DNA of 64,000 bases from an uncultured Clostridia bacterium (GCA_947623585.1 CANQHA010000009.1:1-64000), one strand, 5' to 3'. Positions 34,909 through 44,584 are shown, counted from the stretch's first letter. A program made the numbers and translations. The notes: generated from the sequence alone by a model not told the origin.

Positions 34909-36624
34909 ATGTGTTGTCTTTTATATTTAAAACGCTCGCTTCTTCGTCGGCCGAAGCGCCATTTATCGCTGTTTGTGATACTTGTCTGCGCGTTTATCCT
35001 GCCGCTTTTGATTTCGATTTACCGCGACAGCAGCCAATACGGCGAGCGGCTGCGAATTCTTTCCGAGACCCGGGGCGAGACCTTTCACATTTTGAACGCC
35101 CGTGAGGAGGACCTTTCGCTTTTTGAGGGCTTGCGCGGGCTTTCAGAGCCGTTCTATGAAGACGGCGTTATCTATCTTCACATTCTCTCGGAGGACGAGT
35201 GGAGAGATTTTTGGGCGTTAGACGGCTATTCGTCGCAGATCTCCGATATAATCCGCGGCGCCGCCGAGAACCGTCTTATGCTCCGCTGCTTTGAATATGA
35301 CTACGCCAATGCGATCCCCGACGCTTCGCAAAACTTGCAGCAGGTGTCGCTTGTGGCGCTTAATATGTTTATCATTTTCATCTCGTCGCTGACGGTCGGC
35401 TCGGCGTATAAAAGCCATATTCGGCGGTTTTCTGCGGATATGGCGGTGCTTCGTTCTCTCGGAGCAGAGGAAAAGCAGATATACGCGATTTTCCTTTGCG
35501 AGTTCGCAGTCGTTTTTGCGATGTCCGCCGCTGCGGCAGTCGCGATATCGGCTGGGGTCATGAAGCTGCTGTTCTCGGCCTATCTTGAGGTAAACGGCGT
35601 AGATGGGCTCGCGTGGGTAATATTCAAAATAAACCCACTCAGCACAATGCTTCACATAGCATTTTTCTTCGCAGTGCTGCTCGTTGTAATTATGAGAACG
35701 CTCGTGAAAGCCTCGAAAGAATCGACGGTTTCGGCGATGCGGGGAGACATTCAGTCGCATGAGTTGAAAAAGAAGCTGCCGAAAATGAAAATCAAAGCGA
35801 AACCTGAAAACACCCTCGCCTCGCTTTGGCTGAAAAGAACCAACCGCGTACACGCAAGCTGCCTTTGGGTCACCATACCGCTGATGACGGTGTTTCTTTT
35901 CCTGTTCGGCTATCTCTCGCTCGACGCCGAATTTGTCTCGCAGCCGCCCGAATATGAGCTTTGGCTGACAAAGGACGCGACCTTCGGCGGCTTTTCTCAA
36001 AAGGATATCGACTATGTAAGCTCGCTTCCCGAGGTCGAAGCGGTTGACTGCCGACAAGACGCGCCGACCGAGCTTTTCAATAAAGATGCGGGCGGGCTGA
36101 TGATAGACCAAATGAGGATAAAGCTGACCTCGCCCGAGCTCCATAAAGAGGTCGAAAGCCTTTTGAAAAGCCGTTTTGCGGGCATGGAATATACGATCGA
36201 CAACTTTCAGGCGGTCGCCGAGCAGGGCGCGGAAATGTCGAAAGGTATTTATTTAATGCTGGCGTTCATCTTCTCGGCGATATTTGTTTTTAACGCCGTT
36301 ATAGTCTATATGAAGCTGCGCGACTATATCGACGACTGCAAAAAGACGCTACGAACGCTTTCGACCCTCGGCGCGGCCGAGAGGGTCGTAACCTCGTCGT
36401 ATCTCAGGCAATCGGCGGCATCGGCTGCGGCGGCAACGCTTGTGCCGACGGTTTTAAGCATAGCGCTGCTTCTTTTGGCAACTATCCCCGCCGCGATAAA
36501 ACCGTCGCCCGACCTCTCGCTCTGCGCGGTATACTTTTGCGTGAGCGCGTTGACGGTCTGCGCGTTTATGCTGCCGATCCGCCGCGCTCTAAAAGAAAAT
36601 TTCGGAAAGAGGGCTGAAAAATGA
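34909..36624 (+). CDS. FtsX-like ABC transporter permease
   Basis: The 571-residue membrane protein has an N-terminal helix (about 18-40), an extracytoplasmic domain, a three-helix FtsX block (VALNMFIIFISSLTVGSAYK, VLRSLGAEEKQIYAIFLCEF), a second extracytoplasmic domain and a second FtsX block near the C-terminus (TLRTLSTLGAAERVVTSSYLRQS). This is the two-block plan of MacB/BceB-related exporters. The start is set by AAAGGAGGG; the long upstream extension of the frame runs through a repeat and is not coding. The stop overlaps the ATPase start. Confidence 0.85.
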   Translation: MCCLLYLKRSLLRRPKRHLSLFVILVCAFILPLLISIYRDSSQYGERLRILSETRGETFHILNAREEDLSLFEGLRGLSEPFYEDGVIYLHILSEDEWRDFWALDGYSSQISDIIRGAAENRLMLRCFEYDYANAIPDASQNLQQVSLVALNMFIIFISSLTVGSAYKSHIRRFSADMAVLRSLGAEEKQIYAIFLCEFAVVFAMSAAAAVAISAGVMKLLFSAYLEVNGVDGLAWVIFKINPLSTMLHIAFFFAVLLVVIMRTLVKASKESTVSAMRGDIQSHELKKKLPKMKIKAKPENTLASLWLKRTNRVHASCLWVTIPLMTVFLFLFGYLSLDAEFVSQPPEYELWLTKDATFGGFSQKDIDYVSSLPEVEAVDCRQDAPTELFNKDAGGLMIDQMRIKLTSPELHKEVESLLKSRFAGMEYTIDNFQAVAEQGAEMSKGIYLMLAFIFSAIFVFNAVIVYMKLRDYIDDCKKTLRTLSTLGAAERVVTSSYLRQSAASAAAATLVPTVLSIALLLLATIPAAIKPSPDLSLCAVYFCVSALTVCAFMLPIRRALKENFGKRAEK

Positions 36625-37304
36625 AGATCGTTGAAGTTAAAAACCTCACAAAAACTTTTGCGCAGGGTTATACCGAAATCAAGGCGGTCGATAACGTCAG
36701 TCTTGAGATTGCCGAGGGCGAGACGCTCGCGATAACGGGGCAGTCGGGCTCGGGAAAGACCACGCTTTTGAACCTCATAGGCGGAATCGAGGAAGCCACC
36801 GAGGGCGATATTTTCATCGACGGAGAGGACATCACCGTTGCCGGCTCGGACGAGCTCGCGCGTATTCGCAGGCAGAAGATCGGCTATGTTTTTCAGGATT
36901 TCAATCTGATACCGATACTCACCGTCAAAGAAAACATCATCATGCCGCTGCTGCTTGATTCTAAAAAGGTGGACAAAAAGCGGTTTGGCGAAATCGTTTC
37001 CTATCTCGGCCTCGAAGAGCGGCTCGACCACCTTCCAAGCCAGCTTTCGGGCGGCCAGAAGCAGCGCGTAGCGATTGCTCGGGCGCTCATCAACAGCCCG
37101 AAAATTATCCTCGCCGACGAGCCGACCGGCAACCTCGACCGCAAAATGGCGGACGAAATTATGGCGCTGCTAATTGATTTGAATAAGAGGGGCATAACGA
37201 TTTTGCTTGTCACGCACGAGGAGCGCTATGGGGATATGTGTAAGCGAAAAATCGTGATGAGGGACGGGAGAGCGGCGGTTGGTGAGATTTTTAAGGAGAA
37301 ATAA
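36621..37304 (+). CDS. ABC transporter ATP-binding protein (LolD/MacB type)
   Basis: The ATPase has Walker [11 protein letters not shown], signature [15 protein letters not shown], Walker [13 protein letters not shown] and the H-loop LVTHEE. It is 227 residues long, as usual for partners of FtsX-like permeases. Its start overlaps the permease stop by 4 nt. The last coding bases and the following 25 nt recur after the second lipoprotein gene at 39.8 kb. Confidence 0.9.
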   Translation: MKIVEVKNLTKTFAQGYTEIKAVDNVSLEIAEGETLAITGQSGSGKTTLLNLIGGIEEATEGDIFIDGEDITVAGSDELARIRRQKIGYVFQDFNLIPILTVKENIIMPLLLDSKKVDKKRFGEIVSYLGLEERLDHLPSQLSGGQKQRVAIARALINSPKIILADEPTGNLDRKMADEIMALLIDLNKRGITILLVTHEERYGDMCKRKIVMRDGRAAVGEIFKEK

Positions 37305-37312
37305 TCATGCTG

Positions 37313-37341
37313 TTGACAGCCTCTTGGGCGTATGATATTTA
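37313..37341 (+). promoter_or_regulatory. Damaged copy of the lipoprotein promoter
   Basis: TTGACAGCCT...TATGATATTTAAA matches the promoter at 39856 but has lost about five spacer bases, so TTGACA and TATGAT are only 12 bp apart. It is likely a duplication remnant. The rest of the gap to 37481 contains GGTTG/CAACC inverted repeats and a TATAAT at 37441. Confidence 0.5.
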
Positions 37342-37481
37342 AATAGGCGGTTTTATTAAAAAGCAATCCCCTTCGCAACCCCAATTTGCAACCGCGGGTT
37401 GACTTGAAATACCCTTCGGTTGGTAGCGTGCAACCGCCGATTCCGCTATAATCATGTTAAAACATGAAAGGCGGAATTTAT

Positions 37482-38615
37482 ATGAAAAAATTATTATTGT
37501 TGCTTATTTGCTTGCTGATACCTCTCACCGCCTGCGGCGAAAAGAGCAAAGCCGTTTCGCAGAGCGGTGGAAATACCGGAAATGGCGTCATGCCCGAGGC
37601 TGCGGGCGGGGATATTCAATCCGACGGCGCAAAATTCGACGGCAAAAGATACGGCCAGTCCATGGCTATATCTAACGACGGCGAGCTGTTTATAGATTCG
37701 CAGGCGCGGCTTAACTTCTTTGATTTTTCGATAATGGATTCGGTGCTTATCTGCTCAAAGCCGAATTGCCGTCACGATACGCACGACTGTTCGTCCTACG
37801 GAATGGATGCGGATCCGTTCATTTATAACGGCAATATTTATTTCTTTGAAGCGGACTCTTACATGAAAAAAGACAAGCCTGTTTACAACATGAATTTCGT
37901 CCGCGCTGACATCGACGGTACAAACAGAAAAGTGCTTCTGACCTTGGAAGATATGGAAGAATCGTCAGACTGTTTACTTATCGGCAGCACTCTTTATTTC
38001 GGAATGAGGACGCATGGATATACCGATCTGTCTCTCGATCACAGCGAGCCGACCGCGAAGCTGTTTTCCTATGACCTTGAAAGCGGTCTGCTTTCGGAGC
38101 TGTTCTCAATGAAAAAAGGTTACAGCTGCGCCATACAAATCGACGGAGAATATAACGGAGATATATATTTTACGGTATCATATTTGGAAGAGAAGTTTGT
38201 CTACGATCCGAACAATATTCCCTCTAGCCTAAGAGAGACTTTCAAATATAACCGCCAAAACAGCGAAATTTCCGAGCGCGACGGCGATTATTACCCGTGC
38301 GAGTGCGGCCTCGTTCACTATGAGGACGAGGGAGCGACATTTTATATCGAGGACGGCAAAGAAATATATATTCCCGACATAACGCAAAATTCAACGTATG
38401 TAAGCATTATCGACGGCTATATAATCGACGGGGAAAACAAATTTGCCGTTGAAATAAGCAGCGGCGACCGTTATGCCGTCAGCGGAATAGATAAATACGA
38501 CGATATAATATATTACTTGGACGGGTCGTATATTGTTAAACGGCTGAACAAAGATTCGGGGCAGTACGAATACAGAAAAATAGCTGAAAATGAGCTTTTC
38601 AAGGCCGAGGGATAA
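37482..38615 (+). CDS. Lipoprotein with CSKPNC-HD motif, paralogue 1
   Basis: A lipoprotein signal peptide (KKLLLLLICLLIPLTAC) gives a lipidated cysteine near residue 18. The mature protein of about 360 residues is beta-rich, with repeated YNGNIYFFE, GSTLYFGM and NGDIYFTV strands, suggesting a beta-propeller-like fold. The motif ICSKPNCRHDTHDC (about 87-100) groups Cys, His and Asp in a way that could bind metal. Two paralogues follow. The start at 37482 is chosen because AAAGGCGG and the signal peptide fit. Its function is unknown; ABC genes on both sides suggest a role with an exporter. Confidence 0.75.
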   Translation: MKKLLLLLICLLIPLTACGEKSKAVSQSGGNTGNGVMPEAAGGDIQSDGAKFDGKRYGQSMAISNDGELFIDSQARLNFFDFSIMDSVLICSKPNCRHDTHDCSSYGMDADPFIYNGNIYFFEADSYMKKDKPVYNMNFVRADIDGTNRKVLLTLEDMEESSDCLLIGSTLYFGMRTHGYTDLSLDHSEPTAKLFSYDLESGLLSELFSMKKGYSCAIQIDGEYNGDIYFTVSYLEEKFVYDPNNIPSSLRETFKYNRQNSEISERDGDYYPCECGLVHYEDEGATFYIEDGKEIYIPDITQNSTYVSIIDGYIIDGENKFAVEISSGDRYAVSGIDKYDDIIYYLDGSYIVKRLNKDSGQYEYRKIAENELFKAEG

Positions 38616-38628
38616 CCCCTCTCGCCTC

Positions 38629-38656
38629 TTGACAAATTTTCGCGGGGGGGTATAAT
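38629..38656 (+). promoter_or_regulatory. Promoter of lipoprotein 2
   Basis: TTGACA, 16 nt including a G7 run, and TATAAT lie 18 nt before the start codon. Confidence 0.8.
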
Positions 38657-38674
38657 GTCAAAGAGGTGATTTAT

Positions 38675-39847
38675 ATGAATAAACTATTTGCTGTAATCTT
38701 GGCCGCGCTGCTTCTGACGGCTTGCGGCGAAACGGCGCAAAAAGAATCGGAAGGCCCGCATACGGTTGAGCCGGCGCCCGTTGTTTTGACCGACAAAACA
38801 TCGGTCATCAACACAAACACCCATATGTCAGCGCAGGGCGGCGAGTTTTACACCGAGCAGGTGATGACCGCGCAGTTTGCGGATTTCCGACTGAATTTTA
38901 CCGACTTCGATACGCTTAAATCGACTGCCATATGCTCGAAGCCGAACTGTCCGCATGACGACCCCGAGACCTGCTCGGCATTCGGCATGGGGAACCACCC
39001 GGTCGTCGTCGACGGAAAAATTTATTTTATGAAAAACGACCCGGAGTGGGGTCCCGAACAGGCTGTCAAAATTTACAGCGCGGACATGGACGGCACCGGG
39101 AGAATTAAACTTGCCGAAATCAAAAACTGCGCTTCGGATTCGCTCACACCTATCGCAATAATCGGTAAAACGCTTTATTTCACTGTTTCCGAGTCGGAAT
39201 TTAACGACGACGGCTTTACCGAAAGCGGGCTTAAAACCGTCAGGCTGTGCGCGTTTAACTGCGAAACAAACAAGGCCGAGACGCTTTGCGAGATCTGCCG
39301 GGGCTATGATACTTCTGCCGAAATAAAAGGTTATTTTGACGGAAAACTGTATGTCAGGGCGAGCTATAAAAACGAAAAGCAGGAGCCTATCGACTTCTCG
39401 ACGGCGACCGATGAGGACTGGAACGCCTATATCGACGAGGGTCAGAAAATGACTGTGAACGAATATAAAACCTATGATTTGGCAGACGGAAATCTCGGAG
39501 AGCCGCAGTATGATATCGACCCGCTGGGAGAATTTTTTGCGAGCGGCGGTATGCTATGCTTCCAAACCGGCGAGAAAAGTTTCATTGTGCGGCAGGGCGA
39601 GGGCGCCGTGGAAACCGACTTTATTCCGAATATAGGCAGCTGCCTTGTAAACGGATTTCTGTTCAGCCCTTTTTACGGCATGGCGCTTGATACAAATACG
39701 CTTGAGATACGCCAACTGAGCGCAGATGTTGTGACTTCGGGAGATTTTGTTTTAGACTATCGCGACGGCGGCTATATAGTGAGAACGGGTATTGATTACG
39801 GGAGCTATCGCAGGGTCTCGCCCGATGAGCTTTTTAAGGAGAAATAA
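38675..39847 (+). CDS. Lipoprotein with CSKPNC-HD motif, paralogue 2
   Basis: A signal peptide (NKLFAVILAALLLTAC) is followed by a mature domain of about 370 residues. The domain holds ICSKPNCPHDDPETCSAFGM and strand repeats (VDGKIYFMKND, GKTLYFTV, DGKLYVRA) as in paralogue 1. GAGGTG precedes the ATG. The first ~50 bases of the gene and its ribosome binding site are identical to those of paralogue 3, which indicates recent duplication or gene conversion. Confidence 0.75.
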   Translation: MNKLFAVILAALLLTACGETAQKESEGPHTVEPAPVVLTDKTSVINTNTHMSAQGGEFYTEQVMTAQFADFRLNFTDFDTLKSTAICSKPNCPHDDPETCSAFGMGNHPVVVDGKIYFMKNDPEWGPEQAVKIYSADMDGTGRIKLAEIKNCASDSLTPIAIIGKTLYFTVSESEFNDDGFTESGLKTVRLCAFNCETNKAETLCEICRGYDTSAEIKGYFDGKLYVRASYKNEKQEPIDFSTATDEDWNAYIDEGQKMTVNEYKTYDLADGNLGEPQYDIDPLGEFFASGGMLCFQTGEKSFIVRQGEGAVETDFIPNIGSCLVNGFLFSPFYGMALDTNTLEIRQLSADVVTSGDFVLDYRDGGYIVRTGIDYGSYRRVSPDELFKEK

Positions 39848-39855
39848 TCATGCTG

Positions 39856-39884
39856 TTGACAGCCTTATAGGCTTGTGATATGAT
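39856..39884 (+). promoter_or_regulatory. Promoter of lipoprotein 3
   Basis: TTGACA, 17 nt and TATGAT lie 19 nt before the start. Confidence 0.75.
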
Positions 39885-39903
39885 ATTTAAAGAGGTGATT
39901 TAT

Positions 39904-40983
39904 ATGAATAAACTATTTGCTGTAATCTTGGCCGCGCTGCTGCTTATGACGGCTTGCGGCGCAGAAAAGAAAGCCGATTACGCCGAGGGCTATGAGACCG
40001 CTCGCAGGAGCAGCAGATTCTCAAACCTCAATCTCAACGGTATGTTTTATACCGAGGACTACGACGGCGACGGTTTTTCGGCTCAGCGGCTGTGGTTTTT
40101 CGACTTCGATTCGATGAAGTCGGCAATAATGTGCTCGAAGCCGAATTGCCGGCACGACGACCCCGAGACCTGCACCTCTTTCCGAATGGATAATCACCCG
40201 ACAGTCGTAGGGAATAATCTTTACTTTTTCCTCTCTCGCTCCGAGTGGGACAAAGACGAAAAGCTGCACAGATATGAGGATATCTATAAAGCGGAGCTTG
40301 ACGGCAGCTCGAGGATAAAGATCGACACCCTTGAAGATATTGACTACATTCAGGACCTTGTGGTGAAAGGCTCGGTTGCCTATTTTACCGTTATTGAGGA
40401 GGAGAAAGAGGCTCAAACGGGCGTTGCAACGGGTAACGGAGCGGCGTATATTTGCAGCTATGATTTTGCAAATGAAAAGTACAATAAACGGCAGCTTGCA
40501 GATTATCCCGCCCGCCCGGATATACTCGGCGAATATAACGGCGGTCTGTATATTCGTGATCATGACGGTCTTTATCTTCGCTTAGACCTCGAAACAAACG
40601 AGATAACCGATTGGGATATGCCTATATCCTCGCTCAATGAATACGAAAGAACGAAGCCGATGTTTGCAAGCGGCGGATTCTACGGCTATATGGACGGCGA
40701 CAATGCGGTCATAGTTGACAGCGAAGGCAACGAAATGGTTTTTGAAAACTATGCGCTGCCCGATAACATCGCCGTGTTACCCGTCAACGGTTATTTCTTC
40801 AATCCCGACAGCGGCACCGCTATCGACCTTTCGACCGGTGAAATACTTGAAATCAACAAGGGCGTTATCCCCAAATACAACTATGTTCTTTGCTATCACG
40901 ACGGCAGCTATATTATTAACAGCCAGTTAGGCGGCAGCAATTTCAAGAAAGTCCCCGAAGATGAGATGTTTAAAAAGGAGTGA
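39904..40983 (+). CDS. Lipoprotein with CSKPNC-HD motif, paralogue 3
   Basis: A signal peptide (NKLFAVILAALLLMTAC) precedes a mature protein of about 340 residues with MCSKPNCRHDDPETCTSFRM and the same beta-strand repeats (VGNNLYFFLS, GSVAYFTV, NGGLYIRD). GAGGTG precedes the start. The stop lies 3 nt before the next ABC ATPase start, so this paralogue is co-transcribed with that transporter. This is the best evidence that the family works with the exporter. Confidence 0.75.
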   Translation: MNKLFAVILAALLLMTACGAEKKADYAEGYETARRSSRFSNLNLNGMFYTEDYDGDGFSAQRLWFFDFDSMKSAIMCSKPNCRHDDPETCTSFRMDNHPTVVGNNLYFFLSRSEWDKDEKLHRYEDIYKAELDGSSRIKIDTLEDIDYIQDLVVKGSVAYFTVIEEEKEAQTGVATGNGAAYICSYDFANEKYNKRQLADYPARPDILGEYNGGLYIRDHDGLYLRLDLETNEITDWDMPISSLNEYERTKPMFASGGFYGYMDGDNAVIVDSEGNEMVFENYALPDNIAVLPVNGYFFNPDSGTAIDLSTGEILEINKGVIPKYNYVLCYHDGSYIINSQLGGSNFKKVPEDEMFKKE

Positions 40984-40986
40984 GTA

Positions 40987-41715
40987 ATGAACACATTATC
41001 GCTTAACGGTGTGAACAAGCACTACGGCCAAAATCACGCGCTCGTAGATTTTGATTACGACTTCCACGACGGCGTTTATGGGCTCCTCGGTCCAAACGGC
41101 GCGGGTAAGTCGACGATGATGAACCTGATTACTCAAAATATCCCCGCCGACCCCGACAGTGAAATTCTATGGAACGGCGAGGATATCGAAAAATTACAGG
41201 CGAAATACCGCCGCAAAATCGGCTTTATGCCCCAGCAGCAGGAGCTTTACCCGAGTTTCACCGCCTCGCGGTTCGTCGGCTACCTCGCCGCGCTCAAGGG
41301 CATTAAAAAGGAGAAAATCCGCAGCGAAGTCGAGCGGGTTTTGGATTTGGTGGAGCTTTCCGAGCAGGCCGATCAGAAGTTAGGCGGCTTCTCGGGAGGA
41401 ATGAAGCAGCGGGTGCTGATAGCGCAGGCGCTCCTCGGCAACCCGAAGCTGCTGATCTTGGACGAGCCGACGGCGGGCCTCGACCCGAAACAGAGGGTCA
41501 TCACGAGAAACCTAATCTCGCGCCTCTCAAAAGATAAGATAGTTATCATTTCCACGCATATTGTCAGCGACATAGAGACTATCGCCGACCGCATTTTGCT
41601 CATAAAGCAAGGCGAGCTCATCGACGAGGGAACGGTCCCCGAATTATGCGAAAAGGTTAAAACCGGCGAGAAGAATCTGGAAAATCTGTATATGCAATAT
41701 TACGGCGATGAATAA
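40987..41715 (+). CDS. ABC transporter ATP-binding protein
   Basis: The ATPase has Walker A GPNGAGKST, signature FSGGMKQRVLIAQALL, Walker B LLILDEPTAGLDP and the H-loop STHIVSDIE. It is 242 residues long and of the drug/bacteriocin exporter type. AAAAAGGAG lies before the start. Its partner is the large membrane protein that follows after 160 bp. Confidence 0.88.
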   Translation: MNTLSLNGVNKHYGQNHALVDFDYDFHDGVYGLLGPNGAGKSTMMNLITQNIPADPDSEILWNGEDIEKLQAKYRRKIGFMPQQQELYPSFTASRFVGYLAALKGIKKEKIRSEVERVLDLVELSEQADQKLGGFSGGMKQRVLIAQALLGNPKLLILDEPTAGLDPKQRVITRNLISRLSKDKIVIISTHIVSDIETIADRILLIKQGELIDEGTVPELCEKVKTGEKNLENLYMQYYGDE

Positions 41716-41730
41716 TTTCCTCCCCACCCC

Positions 41731-41855
41731 TGCCCCTACCCCTCGGGGAGGGATAGGGGGTTCCGCTTTTTTCTTCCGAGAAGAAAAAAGCTATGCAAAA
41801 AAGAAGCTGGCGGGGGACTACCGTCCCCCCGGCTCCCCTCAAGGCTGAAGCCTCA
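41731..41855. repeat. Three serial hairpins between ABC ATPase and permease genes
   Basis: The 160-bp gap holds CCCCTCGGGGAGGG-type pairing, a perfect 12-bp hairpin GCTTTTTTCTTC/GAAGAAAAAAGC, and GGGGGACTACCGTCCCCC. They may reduce expression of the permease, or be a decayed relative of the GC hairpin arrays. Confidence 0.6.
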
Positions 41856-41877
41856 ACAAAAATAAAGGGTTAAAACT

Positions 41878-43968
41878 ATGATTTTCAGAAACGAAATCTA
41901 CAAGCTCACGCACACAAAAATGTTTGCTTTAGTGGCTGTTTGCGCGGTTTTGCTGAACATTTACATATCCTGCTCGCAGACTTTCGGAATGTACTGCCCC
42001 GCGCGGGAGTACAAGGAATACTACGCCCTCGCCGAGGGCAAGACGTTTGAGCAAGCCTACGACTACTCGGTCGCCCGGCGGGACAATATGTTCGGCGGGT
42101 GGGAAGCCGGCAAGTGGGAAGTCCGGCAGATGATGAACCGCGAGATCGAGCAGCTAAAGGCGGTCGGGACGTATCATCAGTATTTGCAGTCGATCGACGA
42201 CGCAGCGGCGACGATGACCGCGGTCTCGATTTTTGCCGATCCCGACAGTTTTGCCTATCGAAATATTGTAAAAACTCCGGCCGCGTATGATAGTGTTCGA
42301 AGCGTTCAACCCGTCTTTGCGCCCTCGAACGGCGTGCTTTTGGCAATCGAAAATACGCCGTCGGATATACTTTTATTATTCATAATATTCACCGCCGTGA
42401 CGGTTATCTTCTATAAAGACCGCGAGTGCGGCATAGTAGGATTAGTCAAACCTCTGCGATATGGCAGAACTAGACTTGCACTGTCAAAAACGGCGGCGGT
42501 GTTCTCTGTATGTTTACTCTTCGGGGGCGGATTCTTTCTTCTGAATCTCTGGATAGGCTCGGTTCGCTTCGCCTTGGGGAATCTGTCGAGACCCGCGCAG
42601 TCTTTAAAAGGCTTCCTTGGCTGCAACCTCAGAATCAGCGTCCGACAGTTGATGGCGCTCATATTCATCTACAAGATTTTGGCGATGTTTGTCTGCGCAC
42701 TAATCGCACAAAGCCTGTTTATACGTCTCAAAAACACAACGTCATACTTCATTCTCCTGCTTGCGGGTGGTATCGAGACCGCGCTGTATCTTCTCATAGG
42801 CGAGACGTCGGTGCTATCGCCGATAAAGCAAATAAACTTAGCTGCGTTTATCAATTCGGCGCACCTGTTCAAAACATATGCAAACATCAACCTGTTCGGC
42901 TTCCCGCTAAATCTTCTCGGAACGACGACGGCAGTGCTCGCCATATTGATAATTTTGTTAATTTTTGTTGCAGCGAGGCTTTATGAGAATATATCAATAT
43001 CCGAAATCAAGAAATCTCGCAAAAAAATTATAAAATTAAAGCCTCCGAAACGGCTTTTTGCATACGCGCTCCACAAGGAATTCGTGCTCCACAAGGGGCT
43101 TTTGATTCTCGCCGCCGTGCTTGCTTTCTCGCTTTACAGTGAGTATAACTACGTCCGTCCGTACAGCTCGAGCGACAACTACTACCGCGCCTACGCCTCC
43201 GAGGCGTACTCGAAGCAAAGCCCCGCCGATGTTTACGAGTACATGAAATCCACCGCCGACGAGCTCGCCGAGGGCTATAAAGCCGCGATGTCAGGCGCTT
43301 TCACCGACAATGAATATTGGTCTAAGCGCAGCGGATTTGAAAAACTCGTTAATCAGTATAACAACGCGTTCAAGGCCTCGGACGGCAAAGACGTTCAGAA
43401 TTATATGTATTACACCACCGGCTGGGAGGAGATGTTCGGGATAAACGGGCTCAAAACCGACTACCGGCTCGGGTTGGTCGCGATTTTGGGCATTTGCCTC
43501 GCAATTTCGCCGCTTATAGCCTATGACAACCGCGCAAGAATAGGCTTTTTGCTCTACACGACCAAGGCGGGAAAGCGCACTTATTTTAAGCATAACGCAA
43601 TAGTCGCGGCGATTTTCACACTGATGACCTGTCTCGCGGTATATGTTCCGCACTATGTCGAGATGATTCTGACCTACGGCTCGCAGGGGCTTTTTGAGCC
43701 GGTTTCCGCGATATCGGCGTATGCAAAATTAGGCGGTCTGTCGGTTTTCGGATATTTAATCTTGCTTACGTTCTACCGCATAATTTCATTAACGGTTTTC
43801 GCAGAGCTCGTACTACTCATCTCTTATAAATGCAAAAGTCCGACGGCGGCGACGGTCATCACACTCGCGGCGTTCGCCCTGCCGATTGTAATTTATCTCG
43901 CGGGCGCGGACTTTATGCAGTGGCTCTGCTGGCGGGTCAGCGGGAATAGGGAGATTATGGGGCTTTAG
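41878..43968 (+). CDS. Large ABC-2-like membrane protein
   Basis: The 696-residue protein has two similar halves. Each starts with an N-terminal helix (KMFALVAVCAVLLNIYISC; about residue 405 KGLLILAAVLAFSLYSEY), a soluble extracytoplasmic segment rich in Tyr and charged residues, and a bundle of four to five helices. This is the layout of a fused pair of ABC-2 permeases. It would form the channel of the exporter with the preceding ATPase. The substrate is unknown. A weak AAAGGG site precedes the start. Confidence 0.72.
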   Translation: MIFRNEIYKLTHTKMFALVAVCAVLLNIYISCSQTFGMYCPAREYKEYYALAEGKTFEQAYDYSVARRDNMFGGWEAGKWEVRQMMNREIEQLKAVGTYHQYLQSIDDAAATMTAVSIFADPDSFAYRNIVKTPAAYDSVRSVQPVFAPSNGVLLAIENTPSDILLLFIIFTAVTVIFYKDRECGIVGLVKPLRYGRTRLALSKTAAVFSVCLLFGGGFFLLNLWIGSVRFALGNLSRPAQSLKGFLGCNLRISVRQLMALIFIYKILAMFVCALIAQSLFIRLKNTTSYFILLLAGGIETALYLLIGETSVLSPIKQINLAAFINSAHLFKTYANINLFGFPLNLLGTTTAVLAILIILLIFVAARLYENISISEIKKSRKKIIKLKPPKRLFAYALHKEFVLHKGLLILAAVLAFSLYSEYNYVRPYSSSDNYYRAYASEAYSKQSPADVYEYMKSTADELAEGYKAAMSGAFTDNEYWSKRSGFEKLVNQYNNAFKASDGKDVQNYMYYTTGWEEMFGINGLKTDYRLGLVAILGICLAISPLIAYDNRARIGFLLYTTKAGKRTYFKHNAIVAAIFTLMTCLAVYVPHYVEMILTYGSQGLFEPVSAISAYAKLGGLSVFGYLILLTFYRIISLTVFAELVLLISYKCKSPTAATVITLAAFALPIVIYLAGADFMQWLCWRVSGNREIMGL

Positions 43969-44050
43969 AAAATGGGGGAGTTTTTTATCAGGTACCCCCA
44001 AAGTCGCAAGATTTTGCAGGGAAAATGAGGAAAAAGCGTTACTTCTTGCC

Positions 44051-44262
44051 CTCGACTTCCCTCGCCATGCCGAATCGCCTCGGTCGTCTTGCGTGAAAGC
44101 AGTCGCGTCCATACGATCAAAGCGCGCAAAAGTTGATATATGGAAATCTTTCGAGGCGCTTTGACGTGACTTTGCGCCCTGACGACTTCATACCAAAACA
44201 AAAATCGAACACCGTGCGGCGCTCGATTTTTAGTTGTTCTGAGTGACGGGACTTGTAACCCA
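44051..44262. repeat. Direct repeat copy 1 with decayed tRNA-Pro 3' end
   Basis: The sequence from CCTCGCCATGCCGAATCGCC through TTTGACGTG, GCGCCCTGACGACTTCATA and a terminator-like hairpin to TCTGAGTGACGGGACTTG is repeated at 44287-44532. At its right end it retains only the T-arm and acceptor 3' strand of tRNA-Pro (44240-44262), with one inserted base in the T-loop. Confidence 0.75.
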
Positions 44263-44286
44263 AATGGAGGCGCTGCTTTTAACCGC

Positions 44287-44532
44287 TCGACTTGCCTCGC
44301 CATGCCGAATCGCCTCGGTCGTCTTGCTGGAAAGCAGGCGCGTCCATACGATCCAAAGCGCTCGCAAGTATATTTAATTTGATACCTTTGCAATCGTCGG
44401 CAATTCTGTGTTTTTTATAATAAGTTTGCGCTTTGACGTGCTCTCTGCGCCCTGACGACTTCATATCAAAACAAAAACCGAGCACTATGCGGTGCCCGAT
44501 TTTTGTTTGGTCTGAGTGACGGGACTTGAACC
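44287..44532. repeat. Direct repeat copy 2, ending in the intact tRNA-Pro
   Basis: This is an imperfect copy of 44051-44262 with an extra internal segment of about 40 bp. It includes the tRNA-Pro terminator and the 3' part of the functional tRNA gene. Confidence 0.75.
44471..44504 (-). terminator. Terminator of tRNA-Pro
   Basis: On the minus strand CGGGCAC pairs with GTGCTCG, followed by GTTTTTGT, 4 nt after the tRNA 3' end. Confidence 0.75.
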
Positions 44533-44584
44533 CACGGCCTCTACCACCCCAAGGTAGCGCTCTACCAAGCTGAGCTACACCCAG
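44508..44584 (-). tRNA. tRNA-Pro (GGG anticodon)
   Basis: A 77-nt cloverleaf is complete: acceptor CTGGGTG/CACTCAG, D-arm AGCTCAGCTTGGTAGAGC, anticodon stem CTACC/GGTAG with loop TTGGGGT (anticodon GGG, reading CCC/CCU), T-arm GTTCAAGTC, discriminator A and encoded CCA. Confidence 0.95.
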
